Shown one piece after another: positions 1 to 5,276 of a stretch of DNA of 7,424 nt; within the stretch, counting starts at the first letter, position 1; each line of letters opens with the position of its first letter. The translations under genes were made by a program, and so were the position numbers. The notes beneath the pieces are model-generated. The model saw nothing but the letters and a program-made list of their open reading frames with translations. It ran no database searches and had not been told where the DNA came from. The DNA lies in contig VSNB01000158.1 of assembly GCA_009774055.1 (NCBI GenBank), forward strand, positions 1-7,424, read 5' to 3'. Source of the stretch: Clostridiales bacterium. Lineage in GTDB: Bacteria > Bacillota > Clostridia > Oscillospirales > Oscillospiraceae.

Positions 1-27
1 AGGTTTAAGCGCGTTTTTGCCTACTGA

Positions 28-64
28 GATTGTTCACGGCCACATCGAGTGGCCGCGAACAATC
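28..64. repeat. Hairpin 1 of module A (TCGA-loop hairpin)
   Basis: An outer 8-bp stem GATTGTTC/GAACAATC, one A/C mismatch, an inner 7-bp stem CGGCCAC/GTGGCCG and a 5-base loop ATCGA. The design (outer stem, 1-base internal loop, 7-bp inner stem, 5-base loop containing TCGA) is shared with three more hairpins at 66-100, 143-180 and 183-218. No coding sequence explains it. As DNA it could act on either strand. Confidence 0.8.
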
Positions 65-65
65 A

Positions 66-100
66 ATTATTCGTGACCGCTCGATGCGGTCATGAATAAT
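66..100. repeat. Hairpin 2 of module A (TCGA-loop hairpin)
   Basis: Outer 7-bp stem ATTATTC/GAATAAT, a G/T mismatch, inner 7-bp stem TGACCGC/GCGGTCA and loop TCGAT. It follows hairpin 1 after a single base, so the two form one unit of about 75 bases running from AGATT (27) to AATC (101). The stem sequence differs from hairpin 1, while the geometry is the same. Confidence 0.8.
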
Positions 101-142
101 CGTTGCCGCGCGGCAAAAGTAGGCGCAGGGTCCGGGGGCGCA

Positions 143-180
143 GATTGTGTAATGACCCCGTCGAGGGGTCATGCACAATC
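143..180. repeat. Hairpin 3 of module B (TCGA-loop hairpin)
   Basis: Outer 7-bp stem GATTGTG/CACAATC, a small internal loop (T·G wobble plus a bulged A), inner 8-bp stem ATGACCCC/GGGGTCAT and loop GTCGA. Read on the minus strand it aligns with hairpin 2: the inner stem TGACCGC becomes TGACCCC with the matching change on the other arm. Confidence 0.8.
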
Positions 181-182
181 AA

Positions 183-218
183 ATTTTGCACGGACACTCG
201 ATGTGGCCGTTGCAAAAT
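183..218. repeat. Hairpin 4 of module B (TCGA-loop hairpin)
   Basis: Outer 8-bp stem ATTTTGCA/TGCAAAAT, one bulged T, inner stem CGGACAC/GTGGCCG with one A/G mismatch, loop TCGAT. Read on the minus strand it matches hairpin 1 over ACGGCCACATCGAGTG, so module B (142-220, AGATT to AATCT) is an inverted, diverged copy of module A. Confidence 0.75.
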
Positions 219-243
219 CTATAGCCCCCGGACCGATTCGAGA

Positions 244-275
244 AAAATTTCCCGTTCGCGCGCGGAGCGCGCGAA
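244..275 (-). terminator. Possible terminator of the hisS-aspS operon
   Basis: Two bases after the aspS stop, the minus strand folds into a perfect 9-bp stem TTCGCGCGC/GCGCGCGAA with a 3-base loop (275-255), followed after seven bases by a run of five T (about 247-243). The gap before the T-run is longer than in a textbook intrinsic terminator, and the hairpin is also part of the repeat family, so the terminator role is inferred. Confidence 0.4.
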
Positions 276-277
276 GA

Positions 278-2056
278 TTATTCCTCCTCTTTTTCAGTAA
301 CGGCAATGTGCAGTTCATCCAACTGCTTCTGCTCCACAAAAGAAGGCGCCCCCATCATCAGATCCTGCGCATTCTTATTCATGGGGAAGGGAATAATCTC
401 CCGAATAGACTCTTCGCCTGCCAGCAGCATGACCATCCGGTCCACGCCCGGCGCAATCCCCGCATGGGGCGGAGCCCCATAGCAGAACGCGTTATACATT
501 GCCGGGAACTTGCTCTTTACATCCTCTTCGCCCAGCCGCACCATCTGGAAGGCCTTGATCATAATCTCCGGGTCATGGTTCCGCACCGCCCCGGAAGAAA
601 GCTCCACGCCGTTGCACACCAGATCGTACTGGTACGCCGTAATGCTCAGGGGGTCTACCTCTCCGGCAATGGCCTTTTCCAGAATCTCCTTCCCGCCGTT
701 GGGCATGGAGAACGGGTTGTGGCAGAACTCCAGCTCCCCGGATTCCTCGCCGATCTCGTACATGGGGAAATCCACGATCCAGCAGAACTCATACCGCTCC
801 TTGTCGAAGTGGTTGGGGCACAGCTGACCAAGCTTGTTCCGCAGCACGCCGGCGGTCTTCTGGGCCGCGCCCTTCTTCCCGGCGGTGAGTCCTACGAAGC
901 AGCCCGGCTTCAGCCCCAGCTTTGCAACGACCTCGTCCTTCATGTCCGCCACAAACTTGGCAATGCCGCCCACGATCTCGCCCTTCTCGTCCAGCCGGAA
1001 CCAATACGCTTTCTCGCCCGCCTGGACCTCCACGTCGGCGCACAGCTTGTCGATCTGCTTCCGCGCCGCGGTGAAATCGGTGACCACGATGGCCTTGACC
1101 ACATTGCCCTCGAAGGGGCCGAACCCGCACCCGCTCAGCAGCTCTGTGGCGTCCTGCACCGTCAGGTCGATCCGCAGGTCCGGCTTGTCGGACCCGTACG
1201 TCTCCATGGCCTCCACGAACCCGATCCGCTTGAACGGCGCGCTGGACGCCACGTTATACAGGCCGTACTTGGCAAAAATGGGAGGGAACACGTCCTCGAT
1301 TATCCCGAACACGTCGTCCTGGGTGGCGAAGCTCATTTCCATGTCCAGCTGGTAGAATTCGCCCGGCGAACGGTCCCCCCGGGCGTCCTCGTCCCGGAAG
1401 CAGGGCGCGATCTGGAAGTACCGGTCGAACCCGGAGGCCATGAGCAGCTGCTTGAACTGCTGGGGCGCCTGGGGCAGGGCGTAGAACTTCCCCGGATGCT
1501 TCCGGGCGGGCACCAGATAGTCCCGGGCTCCCTCCGGCGAGGAGGCCGTCAGAATGGGCGTCGTGATCTCCAGGAACCCATGGTCCGTCATGGCCGCCCG
1601 GATGGCGGACACCACGTTGCACCGCAGGATAATGTTTTTCTTGACCTCCGGATTTCTCAGGTCCAGATACCGGTATTTCAGCCGCAGCGTCTCGTCCGCG
1701 TCCCGGCTCCGGTTCACCTGGAAGGGCAGCTCGTTGTACCGGCACCTGCCCAGCACCTCGATCTTCTCCGGCACCACCTCGATCTCTCCGGTGGGCAGAT
1801 TGGCGTTCTTGCTGCTCCGCTCCCGGACAGTGCCCTCCACGGAAATTACGGTTTCTTTGTTGAGCCCGTGGACGGCGTTCATCATTTCCTCCGTCTCAAT
1901 GACCACCTGCGTGGTCCCATAGAAGTCCCGCAGAATCACAAAGGCGAAATTCTGCCCCACTTCTCTTACGTTCTCCATCCAACCGGAGAGCTTTACCTTC
2001 TGTCCAACGTGCTCCAGCCGGAGCTCGCTGCAGGTATGGGTTCTGTTTTGCGTCAT
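278..2056 (-). CDS. aspS: Aspartyl-tRNA synthetase
   Basis: Charges tRNA-Asp with aspartate in the cytoplasm (class II synthetase). At 592 residues it matches the usual bacterial AspRS length. Domains in order: an N-terminal OB-fold anticodon-binding domain (about residues 18-105, with SGWMENVREVG and ILRDFYGTTQVVI); the first half of the catalytic core with the flipping loop TASSPEGARDYLVP (170-183), QAPQQFKQLLM (197-207) and motif 2 FRDEDARGDRSPGEFYQ (220-236); a GAD insertion domain (about 290-415); and motif 3 GIAPGVDR (533-540). I chose the ATG at 2056: AAAGGTG lies seven bases upstream of it, while an in-frame TTG at 2062 would be too close. The OB-fold wording resembles the AspRS subtype of Clostridium cluster IV. 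Whether it also makes Asp-tRNA-Asn cannot be judged here. It is the last gene of the T-box-led unit. Confidence 0.97.
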   Translation of the reverse strand: MTQNRTHTCSELRLEHVGQKVKLSGWMENVREVGQNFAFVILRDFYGTTQVVIETEEMMNAVHGLNKETVISVEGTVRERSSKNANLPTGEIEVVPEKIEVLGRCRYNELPFQVNRSRDADETLRLKYRYLDLRNPEVKKNIILRCNVVSAIRAAMTDHGFLEITTPILTASSPEGARDYLVPARKHPGKFYALPQAPQQFKQLLMASGFDRYFQIAPCFRDEDARGDRSPGEFYQLDMEMSFATQDDVFGIIEDVFPPIFAKYGLYNVASSAPFKRIGFVEAMETYGSDKPDLRIDLTVQDATELLSGCGFGPFEGNVVKAIVVTDFTAARKQIDKLCADVEVQAGEKAYWFRLDEKGEIVGGIAKFVADMKDEVVAKLGLKPGCFVGLTAGKKGAAQKTAGVLRNKLGQLCPNHFDKERYEFCWIVDFPMYEIGEESGELEFCHNPFSMPNGGKEILEKAIAGEVDPLSITAYQYDLVCNGVELSSGAVRNHDPEIMIKAFQMVRLGEEDVKSKFPAMYNAFCYGAPPHAGIAPGVDRMVMLLAGEESIREIIPFPMNKNAQDLMMGAPSFVEQKQLDELHIAVTEKEEE

Positions 2057-2061
2057 GTTCA

Positions 2062-2072
2062 AACACCTTTCT
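2062..2072 (-). promoter_or_regulatory. Ribosome binding site deciding the aspS start
   Basis: On the minus strand AAAGAAAGGTG ends six bases before the ATG at 2056 once the intervening TTTGAAC is counted from AGGT. The alternative TTG at 2062-2060 would abut the site, so the ATG is preferred. Confidence 0.6.
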
Positions 2073-2114
2073 TTTTTACAATGTATTATTTCAATAAAAT
2101 ATAACTACCCGCTA

Positions 2115-2609
2115 TTATCTCCATCCAAATTCTTGGATATATGCCGCCAGCTTATCTCCAATTTCCTTGTCCGTAGCTTTTGCAATGATCCTGTTGTCCG
2201 TCGTGATCGAAACAGTTGATCCCCTGTATTGTGCGGAGACTGTGCTGCCATCCTCCAGCACAGCGCCCCAAACGATAAAAGGATCGCCCTTATCCCCTGG
2301 TATTGAATAGCTGCCGCGAAAGCTGTCAAGAAATGTGAAAAAGCTCCGCAGGCTGACCCGGTATTTGCAGCTATTCAGAATCGCCTCCATATCCTCAATG
2401 ACGGTATCTCGCCCCTCGTGGCTGTCAATATCCCACGATTTCATGTCGGCCAGGCCGCTGGAAAAGTCGGTGACCACTGCCGAAGCGGCCATGTTGTCGA
2501 TTTTCCCGCTCAAGACCAGCTCCTCAAAGCTCCTCGGCCTGGTATACCAGAGGCAGAAGATAACCACAAGTGCCAGTGCTCCCAACGCAGCTTTCCACTT
2601 CCTGGTCAT
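2115..2609 (-). CDS. Hypothetical membrane-anchored protein
   Basis: I do not recognise this 164-residue protein. It opens with a basic MTRKWK followed by a hydrophobic stretch (about residues 7-22, GALALVVIFCLWY), fitting a signal anchor or uncleaved signal peptide. The cysteine at 19 follows VIF, a poor lipobox, so a lipoprotein is unlikely. The rest (about 25-164) is a soluble, probably extracytoplasmic alpha/beta domain, with VSAQYRGSTVSITTDNRIIAK suggesting beta strands near the C-terminus. AAAGGAG lies 10 bases before the ATG. It sits between the GNAT remnant (36-base gap) and aspS (58-base gap), in more AT-rich sequence than the synthetases, which hints at a later insertion into a hisS-aspS operon. 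The gene looks intact. Confidence 0.75.
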   Translation of the reverse strand: MTRKWKAALGALALVVIFCLWYTRPRSFEELVLSGKIDNMAASAVVTDFSSGLADMKSWDIDSHEGRDTVIEDMEAILNSCKYRVSLRSFFTFLDSFRGSYSIPGDKGDPFIVWGAVLEDGSTVSAQYRGSTVSITTDNRIIAKATDKEIGDKLAAYIQEFGWR

Positions 2610-2645
2610 AGCATTGCAGCTCCTTTCATAACTCCGACTAAAAAA

Positions 2646-2933
2646 TTAAGAATCGAGCGGGGGATGTCCAATATTTATCACAAAAAGCTGATCCATGTTC
2701 CCGTGTATTGTCTCAAAGCCGCCCAGCTTCACAAACCTGTATTTTTCATACAGCCCGATTTCACTGCTCATGATATAAATCCGCTCATAACCGAGGTGAC
2801 AGGCGTATGCCGCCGTATGCCGGATCATTTTTTCCGCCAGGAGGGGCCCCGCTCTCCACGAGCAGCGGTCGGCCAAAGAAATTGCCTCTTCCCAATATGG
2901 ATGCCCCTGGATCATCAAATGCAGCTTTGTCAT
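2646..2933 (-). CDS. GNAT acetyltransferase remnant with internal deletion
   Basis: GNAT proteins transfer acetyl groups from acetyl-CoA to small molecules or proteins and are usually 140-180 residues. This one has only 95. Residues 24-36 (CSWRAGPLLAEKM) resemble the N-terminal part of a GNAT subfamily I know from Clostridia, and residues 37-88 (AYACHLGYERIYIMSSEIGLYEKYRF, FETIHGNMDQLFV) resemble its C-terminal half. The middle, which should hold the substrate-side strands and the acetyl-CoA pyrophosphate loop (R/Q-x-x-G-x-G/A), is absent. The join falls at LLAEKMIRH, where the N-terminal AEKM and the family's usual SEKLI segment could have been fused. The reading frame is kept but the product is unlikely to be active. 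I chose the ATG at 2933, preceded by AAAGGCGG and 33 bases behind the hisS stop; an in-frame ATG at 2984 would run back into hisS. Confidence 0.7.
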   Translation of the reverse strand: MTKLHLMIQGHPYWEEAISLADRCSWRAGPLLAEKMIRHTAAYACHLGYERIYIMSSEIGLYEKYRFVKLGGFETIHGNMDQLFVINIGHPPLDS

Positions 2934-2965
2934 ACCGCCTTTCTTTCGCCGGGGCAGGGGGGACC

Positions 2966-4315
2966 CTACCCCAAAATCACGCACCCTTCCTCCATCTTCG
3001 CCAGTCCGTCCCGCACCCGGGCCAGCGTCTCATCGAACCCCAGCTTCGTCTGCTCCCCGGACTTCATATCCTTGCAGGCCACCACGCCGTCCCGGATCTC
3101 GTCCTCTCCCAGGAACACCACGAAGGGGACCTTAATCTTGTCGGCATAATTCATCTTCGCCTTGAATTTCTTCTGCTCTCCATAGAGCTGTACCCTGACC
3201 CCGGCGTTTCTGAACCGCGTCGCCAGCTCCACGGCAGGGGAGAGATCCTCCACCATGGGCAGCAGCAGCATGTCCGCCGGCGCGGTGTTCCGCGCCTGAT
3301 TCAGCATTCCCTGTTCATTGAGCACAAAGAACAATCTGGTCAGCCCGATAGAGATCCCCACTCCAGGCAGTACTTTATCCGTATAATATTCCGCCAGGTT
3401 ATCATACCGCCCGCCGGAGCAGATAGAGCCTATCTCCGGATGCTCCACCATCAGCGTCTCGTACACGGTGCCGGTATAGTAATCCAGCCCCCGGGCGATG
3501 GTCAGGTCCACCGCGAAATTCTCCTCCGGCACGCCGAAGCCGCCCAGATACTTCACCACGGTCTTCAGCTCGTCCAGCCCCAGGTCAAAGAGCTCGTTCC
3601 TGCCCCGATACGCCTCCAGGGCCTCCAGCACCTGTCCGTTGGAGCCCTTGATCTCCATGAACCCAAGGATTTCCCCGGCCTTCTCCTGGGAGACGCCCAG
3701 CTCCGTCAGCAGCTCCCGGACTTTGTCCGCTCCGATCTTCTCCAGCTTATCCACGGTGCGCATAATGTCTCCGGCCTGCTCGCTGAGCCCCAGCATTCCA
3801 TAGAAGCCATTCAGAATCTTCCGGTTGTTCACCCGGATCTGGAATTTCTTCAGCCCCAGCCGGTTAAACACCTGGTAGATAATCGCGGGCATTTCCGCCT
3901 CGTTGGAGACGTCCAGCTTCCCGTCGCCGATCATATCGATGTCGGCCTGATAGAACTCCCGGAACCGGCCTCTCTGGGCCCGCTCTCCCCGGTACACCTT
4001 TCCGATCTGATACCGCCGGAAGGGGAAGGCCAATTCACCATAGTGCAGGGCTACATACTTCGCCAGTGGCACCGTCAGGTCAAACCGCAGGCTCAGGTCG
4101 CTGTCCCCCTTGGTAAAACGGTAGATTTGCTTCTCCGTCTCTCCGCCGCCCTTGGCGAGGAGCACCTCACTGGCCTCGATCAAGGGCGTATCCAGGGGGG
4201 TGAACCCATAGAGGGAATAGGTTTCCCGCAAAATCTGCATCACGTCCTCCATCAGGATCTGCTGCTCAGGCAGCAGTTCCATGAATCCTGAGAGGGTTCT
4301 CGGTTGAACTTTCAT
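2966..4315 (-). CDS. hisS: Histidyl-tRNA synthetase
   Basis: Charges tRNA-His in the cytoplasm; class II synthetase working as a dimer. At 449 residues it is slightly longer than the usual 420-430. The catalytic core covers about residues 1-335: motif 1 region (about 40-60), TVPLAKYVA (81-89), motif 2 FRRYQIGKVYRGERAQRGRFREFYQ (from 99), the HisRS-specific IARGLDYYTGTVYE (273-286) and SGGRYDNL (300-307), and motif 3 GVGISIGLTRL (318-328). The C-terminal anticodon-binding domain is about 345-440. The start ATG has AAAAGGAG eight bases upstream. It is the first gene after the T-box, but a hairpin-rich stretch of about 680 bases lies between. Its usual partner aspS follows only after two accessory genes. 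Confidence 0.97.
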   Translation of the reverse strand: MKVQPRTLSGFMELLPEQQILMEDVMQILRETYSLYGFTPLDTPLIEASEVLLAKGGGETEKQIYRFTKGDSDLSLRFDLTVPLAKYVALHYGELAFPFRRYQIGKVYRGERAQRGRFREFYQADIDMIGDGKLDVSNEAEMPAIIYQVFNRLGLKKFQIRVNNRKILNGFYGMLGLSEQAGDIMRTVDKLEKIGADKVRELLTELGVSQEKAGEILGFMEIKGSNGQVLEALEAYRGRNELFDLGLDELKTVVKYLGGFGVPEENFAVDLTIARGLDYYTGTVYETLMVEHPEIGSICSGGRYDNLAEYYTDKVLPGVGISIGLTRLFFVLNEQGMLNQARNTAPADMLLLPMVEDLSPAVELATRFRNAGVRVQLYGEQKKFKAKMNYADKIKVPFVVFLGEDEIRDGVVACKDMKSGEQTKLGFDETLARVRDGLAKMEEGCVILG

Positions 4316-4335
4316 GATAAATTCTCCTTTTCTTC

Positions 4336-4356
4336 TCGCGCGCCCGGAGAGCGCGA
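4336..4356. repeat. Repeat hairpin close to the hisS ribosome site
   Basis: TCGCGC/GCGCGA stem with a 9-base loop, 20 bases upstream of the hisS start. It corresponds to the TTCGCGCGC hairpin behind aspS (255-275) in the other copy of the repeat, so the repeat edge is nearly fused to the hisS ribosome site. Confidence 0.55.
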
Positions 4357-4501
4357 AAGATACATTCTTCTCGAATCGGCTTCCGGGCTCCCGCGCCCGG
4401 ACGGCGGCTTACTTTTGCCGCGCGGCAAAAGTAAGCAAAAACGCGCTTAGACCTACGGTCTAAGAACCCCTTGACGGGCAGGCGCGTGCGCGCCATTGCC
4501 C
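4357..4501 (-). repeat. Hairpin-rich intergenic repeat, right copy (uninterrupted)
   Basis: Reading down the minus strand: a hairpin GGGCA/TGCCC enclosing GGCGC/GCGCC (4501-4476), hairpin CTTAGACC-GTA-GGTCTAAG (4464-4446), CGCGTTTTTGC, a perfect 30-base palindrome (4436-4407, centred on TTGCCGCGCGGCAA), a TCCGGGC/GCCCGGA hairpin (4401-4382) and CCGATTCGAGAAGAAT (4379-4364). The same block order occurs on the plus strand at 1-275, where both main hairpins are interrupted by modules. A short open frame through it (4496-4266) is repeat-derived, not a gene. Confidence 0.8.
4407..4436. repeat. Perfect 30-base palindrome
   Basis: The sequence equals its own reverse complement over 30 bases, with GCTTAC and GTAAGC as outer arms and TTGCCGCGCGGCAA at the centre. 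It is the intact form of the hairpin that is split by module A at 26-102. Confidence 0.9.
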
Positions 4502-4503
4502 TA

Positions 4504-4799
4504 TACGGGGGATAAAGGGCTGTGCGGTGTTGATTTGATCGGCGAAGCCACTGAATTTCCGATCCTACGGGTATCTAATCTAGTGGCTTGGCAGTTGACC
4601 GACTCCGCCTGCCGGCCTGTTGAAGGGGTAGGGTTCTGCTAGGGGAGCCTTCTGACGAAACTGCCCCGGGAGCTCCCTCGTGTGATACGGTAGGGTCTGC
4701 AGACAACGTCGTTGAATAGACGCTTCGCTCGATACATGGGGGCCGCCCGCTTCAGCCCGGACAGACTACAGTGGAAGCGCAAAACAAACAGCCCCCGTA
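4504..4799. ncRNA. Candidate structured RNA of unknown family
   Basis: A block with no credible reading frame whose ends pair: TACGGGGG (4504-4511) with CCCCCGTA (4792-4799). Inside are successive stems: AAGCCACT/AGTGGCTT (4545-4552 and 4582-4589), GGCAG/CTGCC (4590-4594 and 4609-4613), AGGGGAGC/GCTCCCT with one bulge (4641-4648 and 4672-4678), CAAC/GTTG (4704-4707 and 4711-4714) and CGCTTC/GAAGCG (4748-4753 and 4774-4779). GGTAGGGT(T)CTGC occurs twice (4627-4639 and 4689-4700). I see none of the hallmark motifs of RNase P RNA, tmRNA, SRP RNA or rRNA. Stem-loops resembling terminators flank it on both sides (4446-4464 and 4813-4835), so the strand is open, and no convincing promoter of its own was found. 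Confidence 0.4.
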
Positions 4800-4812
4800 A
4801 TGGAGGAGGATT

Positions 4813-4835
4813 CTTAAGGAACGTAGTTCCTTAAG
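4813..4835. repeat. Hairpin with GTA loop and T-rich flank
   Basis: Perfect 10-bp stem CTTAAGGAAC/GTTCCTTAAG with loop GTA, followed on the plus strand by CGGCCTTTTGCTTCTTTT. The hairpin at 4464-4446, read on the minus strand, has the same plan (CTTA...GTA...TAAG, then CGCGTTTTTGCTTACTTTT). The two face outward from the 4504-4799 block. Either could also serve as a terminator for an RNA of that block. Confidence 0.7.
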
Positions 4836-4845
4836 CGGCCTTTTG

Positions 4846-4995
4846 CTTCTTTTCGCTCGCGCGAAAAGAAGGCCCTGCCGCCGGCGAGGCGGCAAAGGTA
4901 AAAGAAGAAGAGAGCCCCGCCGCCCCGCAGGGGCGGTACGAAACATCCTTCAACGAAGAAAGAAGCAAAAAGCGGTCGCGGCCCGTAGGGCCGCG
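4846..4995. repeat. Cluster of four GC-rich hairpins
   Basis: Four stems in a row: CTTCTTTTCGC/GCGAAAAGAAG (4846-4871, loop TCGC), TGCCGCC/GGCGGCA (4876-4894), CCGCCCC/GGGGCGG (4920-4936, loop GCA) and CGCGGCCC/GGGCCGCG (4977-4995, loop GTA). The outer parts are also mutually inverted: CTTTTGCTTCTTT near 4840 against AAAGAAGCAAAAAG near 4959-4972. The cluster begins right behind the T-box terminator. Open frames crossing it on either strand look like repeat-derived noise. Confidence 0.65.
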
Positions 4996-4998
4996 GAT

Positions 4999-5042
4999 AA
5001 AAAACAATGCTCCCGTCCCCTGACTAAGCGGGACGAGAGCAT
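4999..5042 (-). terminator. T-box regulated intrinsic terminator
   Basis: On the minus strand a 13-bp stem ATGCTCTCGTCCC/GGGACGGGAGCAT (one G·T pair, 5042-5030 and 5019-5007) is followed by TG and six T (5004-4999). It lies right behind the T-box sequence, the standard place for the terminator that competes with the antiterminator. Confidence 0.9.
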
Positions 5043-5270
5043 AACGAACCCCCGTGGTGCCACCCACATTCGGTCCCGCATCCTGCGGGACCCTCCTGTC
5101 CATTTGACTGCGGCTGGACAAAACCGCAGGCGTCTCCGCCCTCGCTCCGGCGCTGTCGTTCCCCCACCCGAAACCCGCAGGCCGCTTCCACCCGGGAAGC
5201 AGTCATCCCGGCGGCCCTCTCTGTCCGGCAGGGAGGGGTACTCTGTCGCCCTCCACGCGATGTGTCGATA
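4999..5270 (-). promoter_or_regulatory. T-box riboswitch leader, probably tRNA-Asp specific
   Basis: T-box leaders bind a tRNA through a specifier codon and read its charging state through pairing of the tRNA 3' end with a UGGN bulge. Here stem I has AGTA (5242-5239), the purine bulge AGAGAG (about 5221), the distal part GGCCGC...GCGGCC and, on the return strand, GAA C GAC AG (5161-5153), in which GAC (Asp) is the likely specifier. A further stem CTGCGG/CCGCAG spans 5108-5129 and stem III is a 9-bp hairpin (5092-5072). The T-box GGGTGGCACCACGGGG lies at 5065-5050, followed by the terminator. The bulge UGGC would pair with a G discriminator, as in tRNA-Asp, not the C of bacterial tRNA-His. The first downstream gene is hisS, 684 bases away; aspS ends the unit. 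Confidence 0.88.
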
Positions 5271-5276
5271 CCTGGT

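Larger units (their letters stand above)
1..275 (+). repeat. Hairpin-rich intergenic repeat, left copy, carrying two inserted modules
   Basis: Without the two modules, this stretch reads as the same series of blocks found on the minus strand from about 4453 down to 4336: a TTTAAGCGCGTTTTTGC-like block (1-20), the palindrome TTGCCGCGCGGCAA (103-116) with flanking GCCTAC/GTAGGC arms (19-24 and 119-124), a GGTCCGGGGGC/GCCCCCGGACC stem (129-139 and 224-234, 11 perfect pairs), then CCGATTCGAGAA (233-244) and a TTCGCGCGC/GCGCGCGAA hairpin (255-275). It starts at or before the window edge. It lies directly behind the aspS stop codon, and the two copies face each other across the hisS-aspS block. Confidence 0.75.

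Noticed and set aside
28..218. Array-like series of similar-sized repeats, considered as CRISPR
   Set aside because: The units are hairpins with differing stems and almost no spacers between paired units. There is no constant direct repeat and no cas gene.
2057..2062. TTG start for aspS two codons upstream
   Set aside because: It lies directly against the AGGTG ribosome site, while the ATG at 2056 is correctly spaced.
92..2104. A 670-codon open frame on the plus strand
   Set aside because: It is antisense to aspS, its translation is rich in His, Pro, Leu and Arg with no domain, and it starts in the repeat hairpins. It is a GC-driven shadow.
2807..4291. A 494-codon open frame on the plus strand
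   Set aside because: Antisense shadow of hisS with no recognisable motif.
4266..4496. A 76-codon frame upstream of hisS on the minus strand
   Set aside because: It runs entirely through the hairpin repeat into the start of hisS in another frame. Such repeat-derived frames are often misannotated as genes.
4569..4580. GGGTATCTAATC, identical to a conserved 16S rRNA segment (reverse complement)
   Set aside because: Only about 12 bases match and no neighbouring 16S sequence is present. It sits in one arm of a local hairpin and is probably chance.
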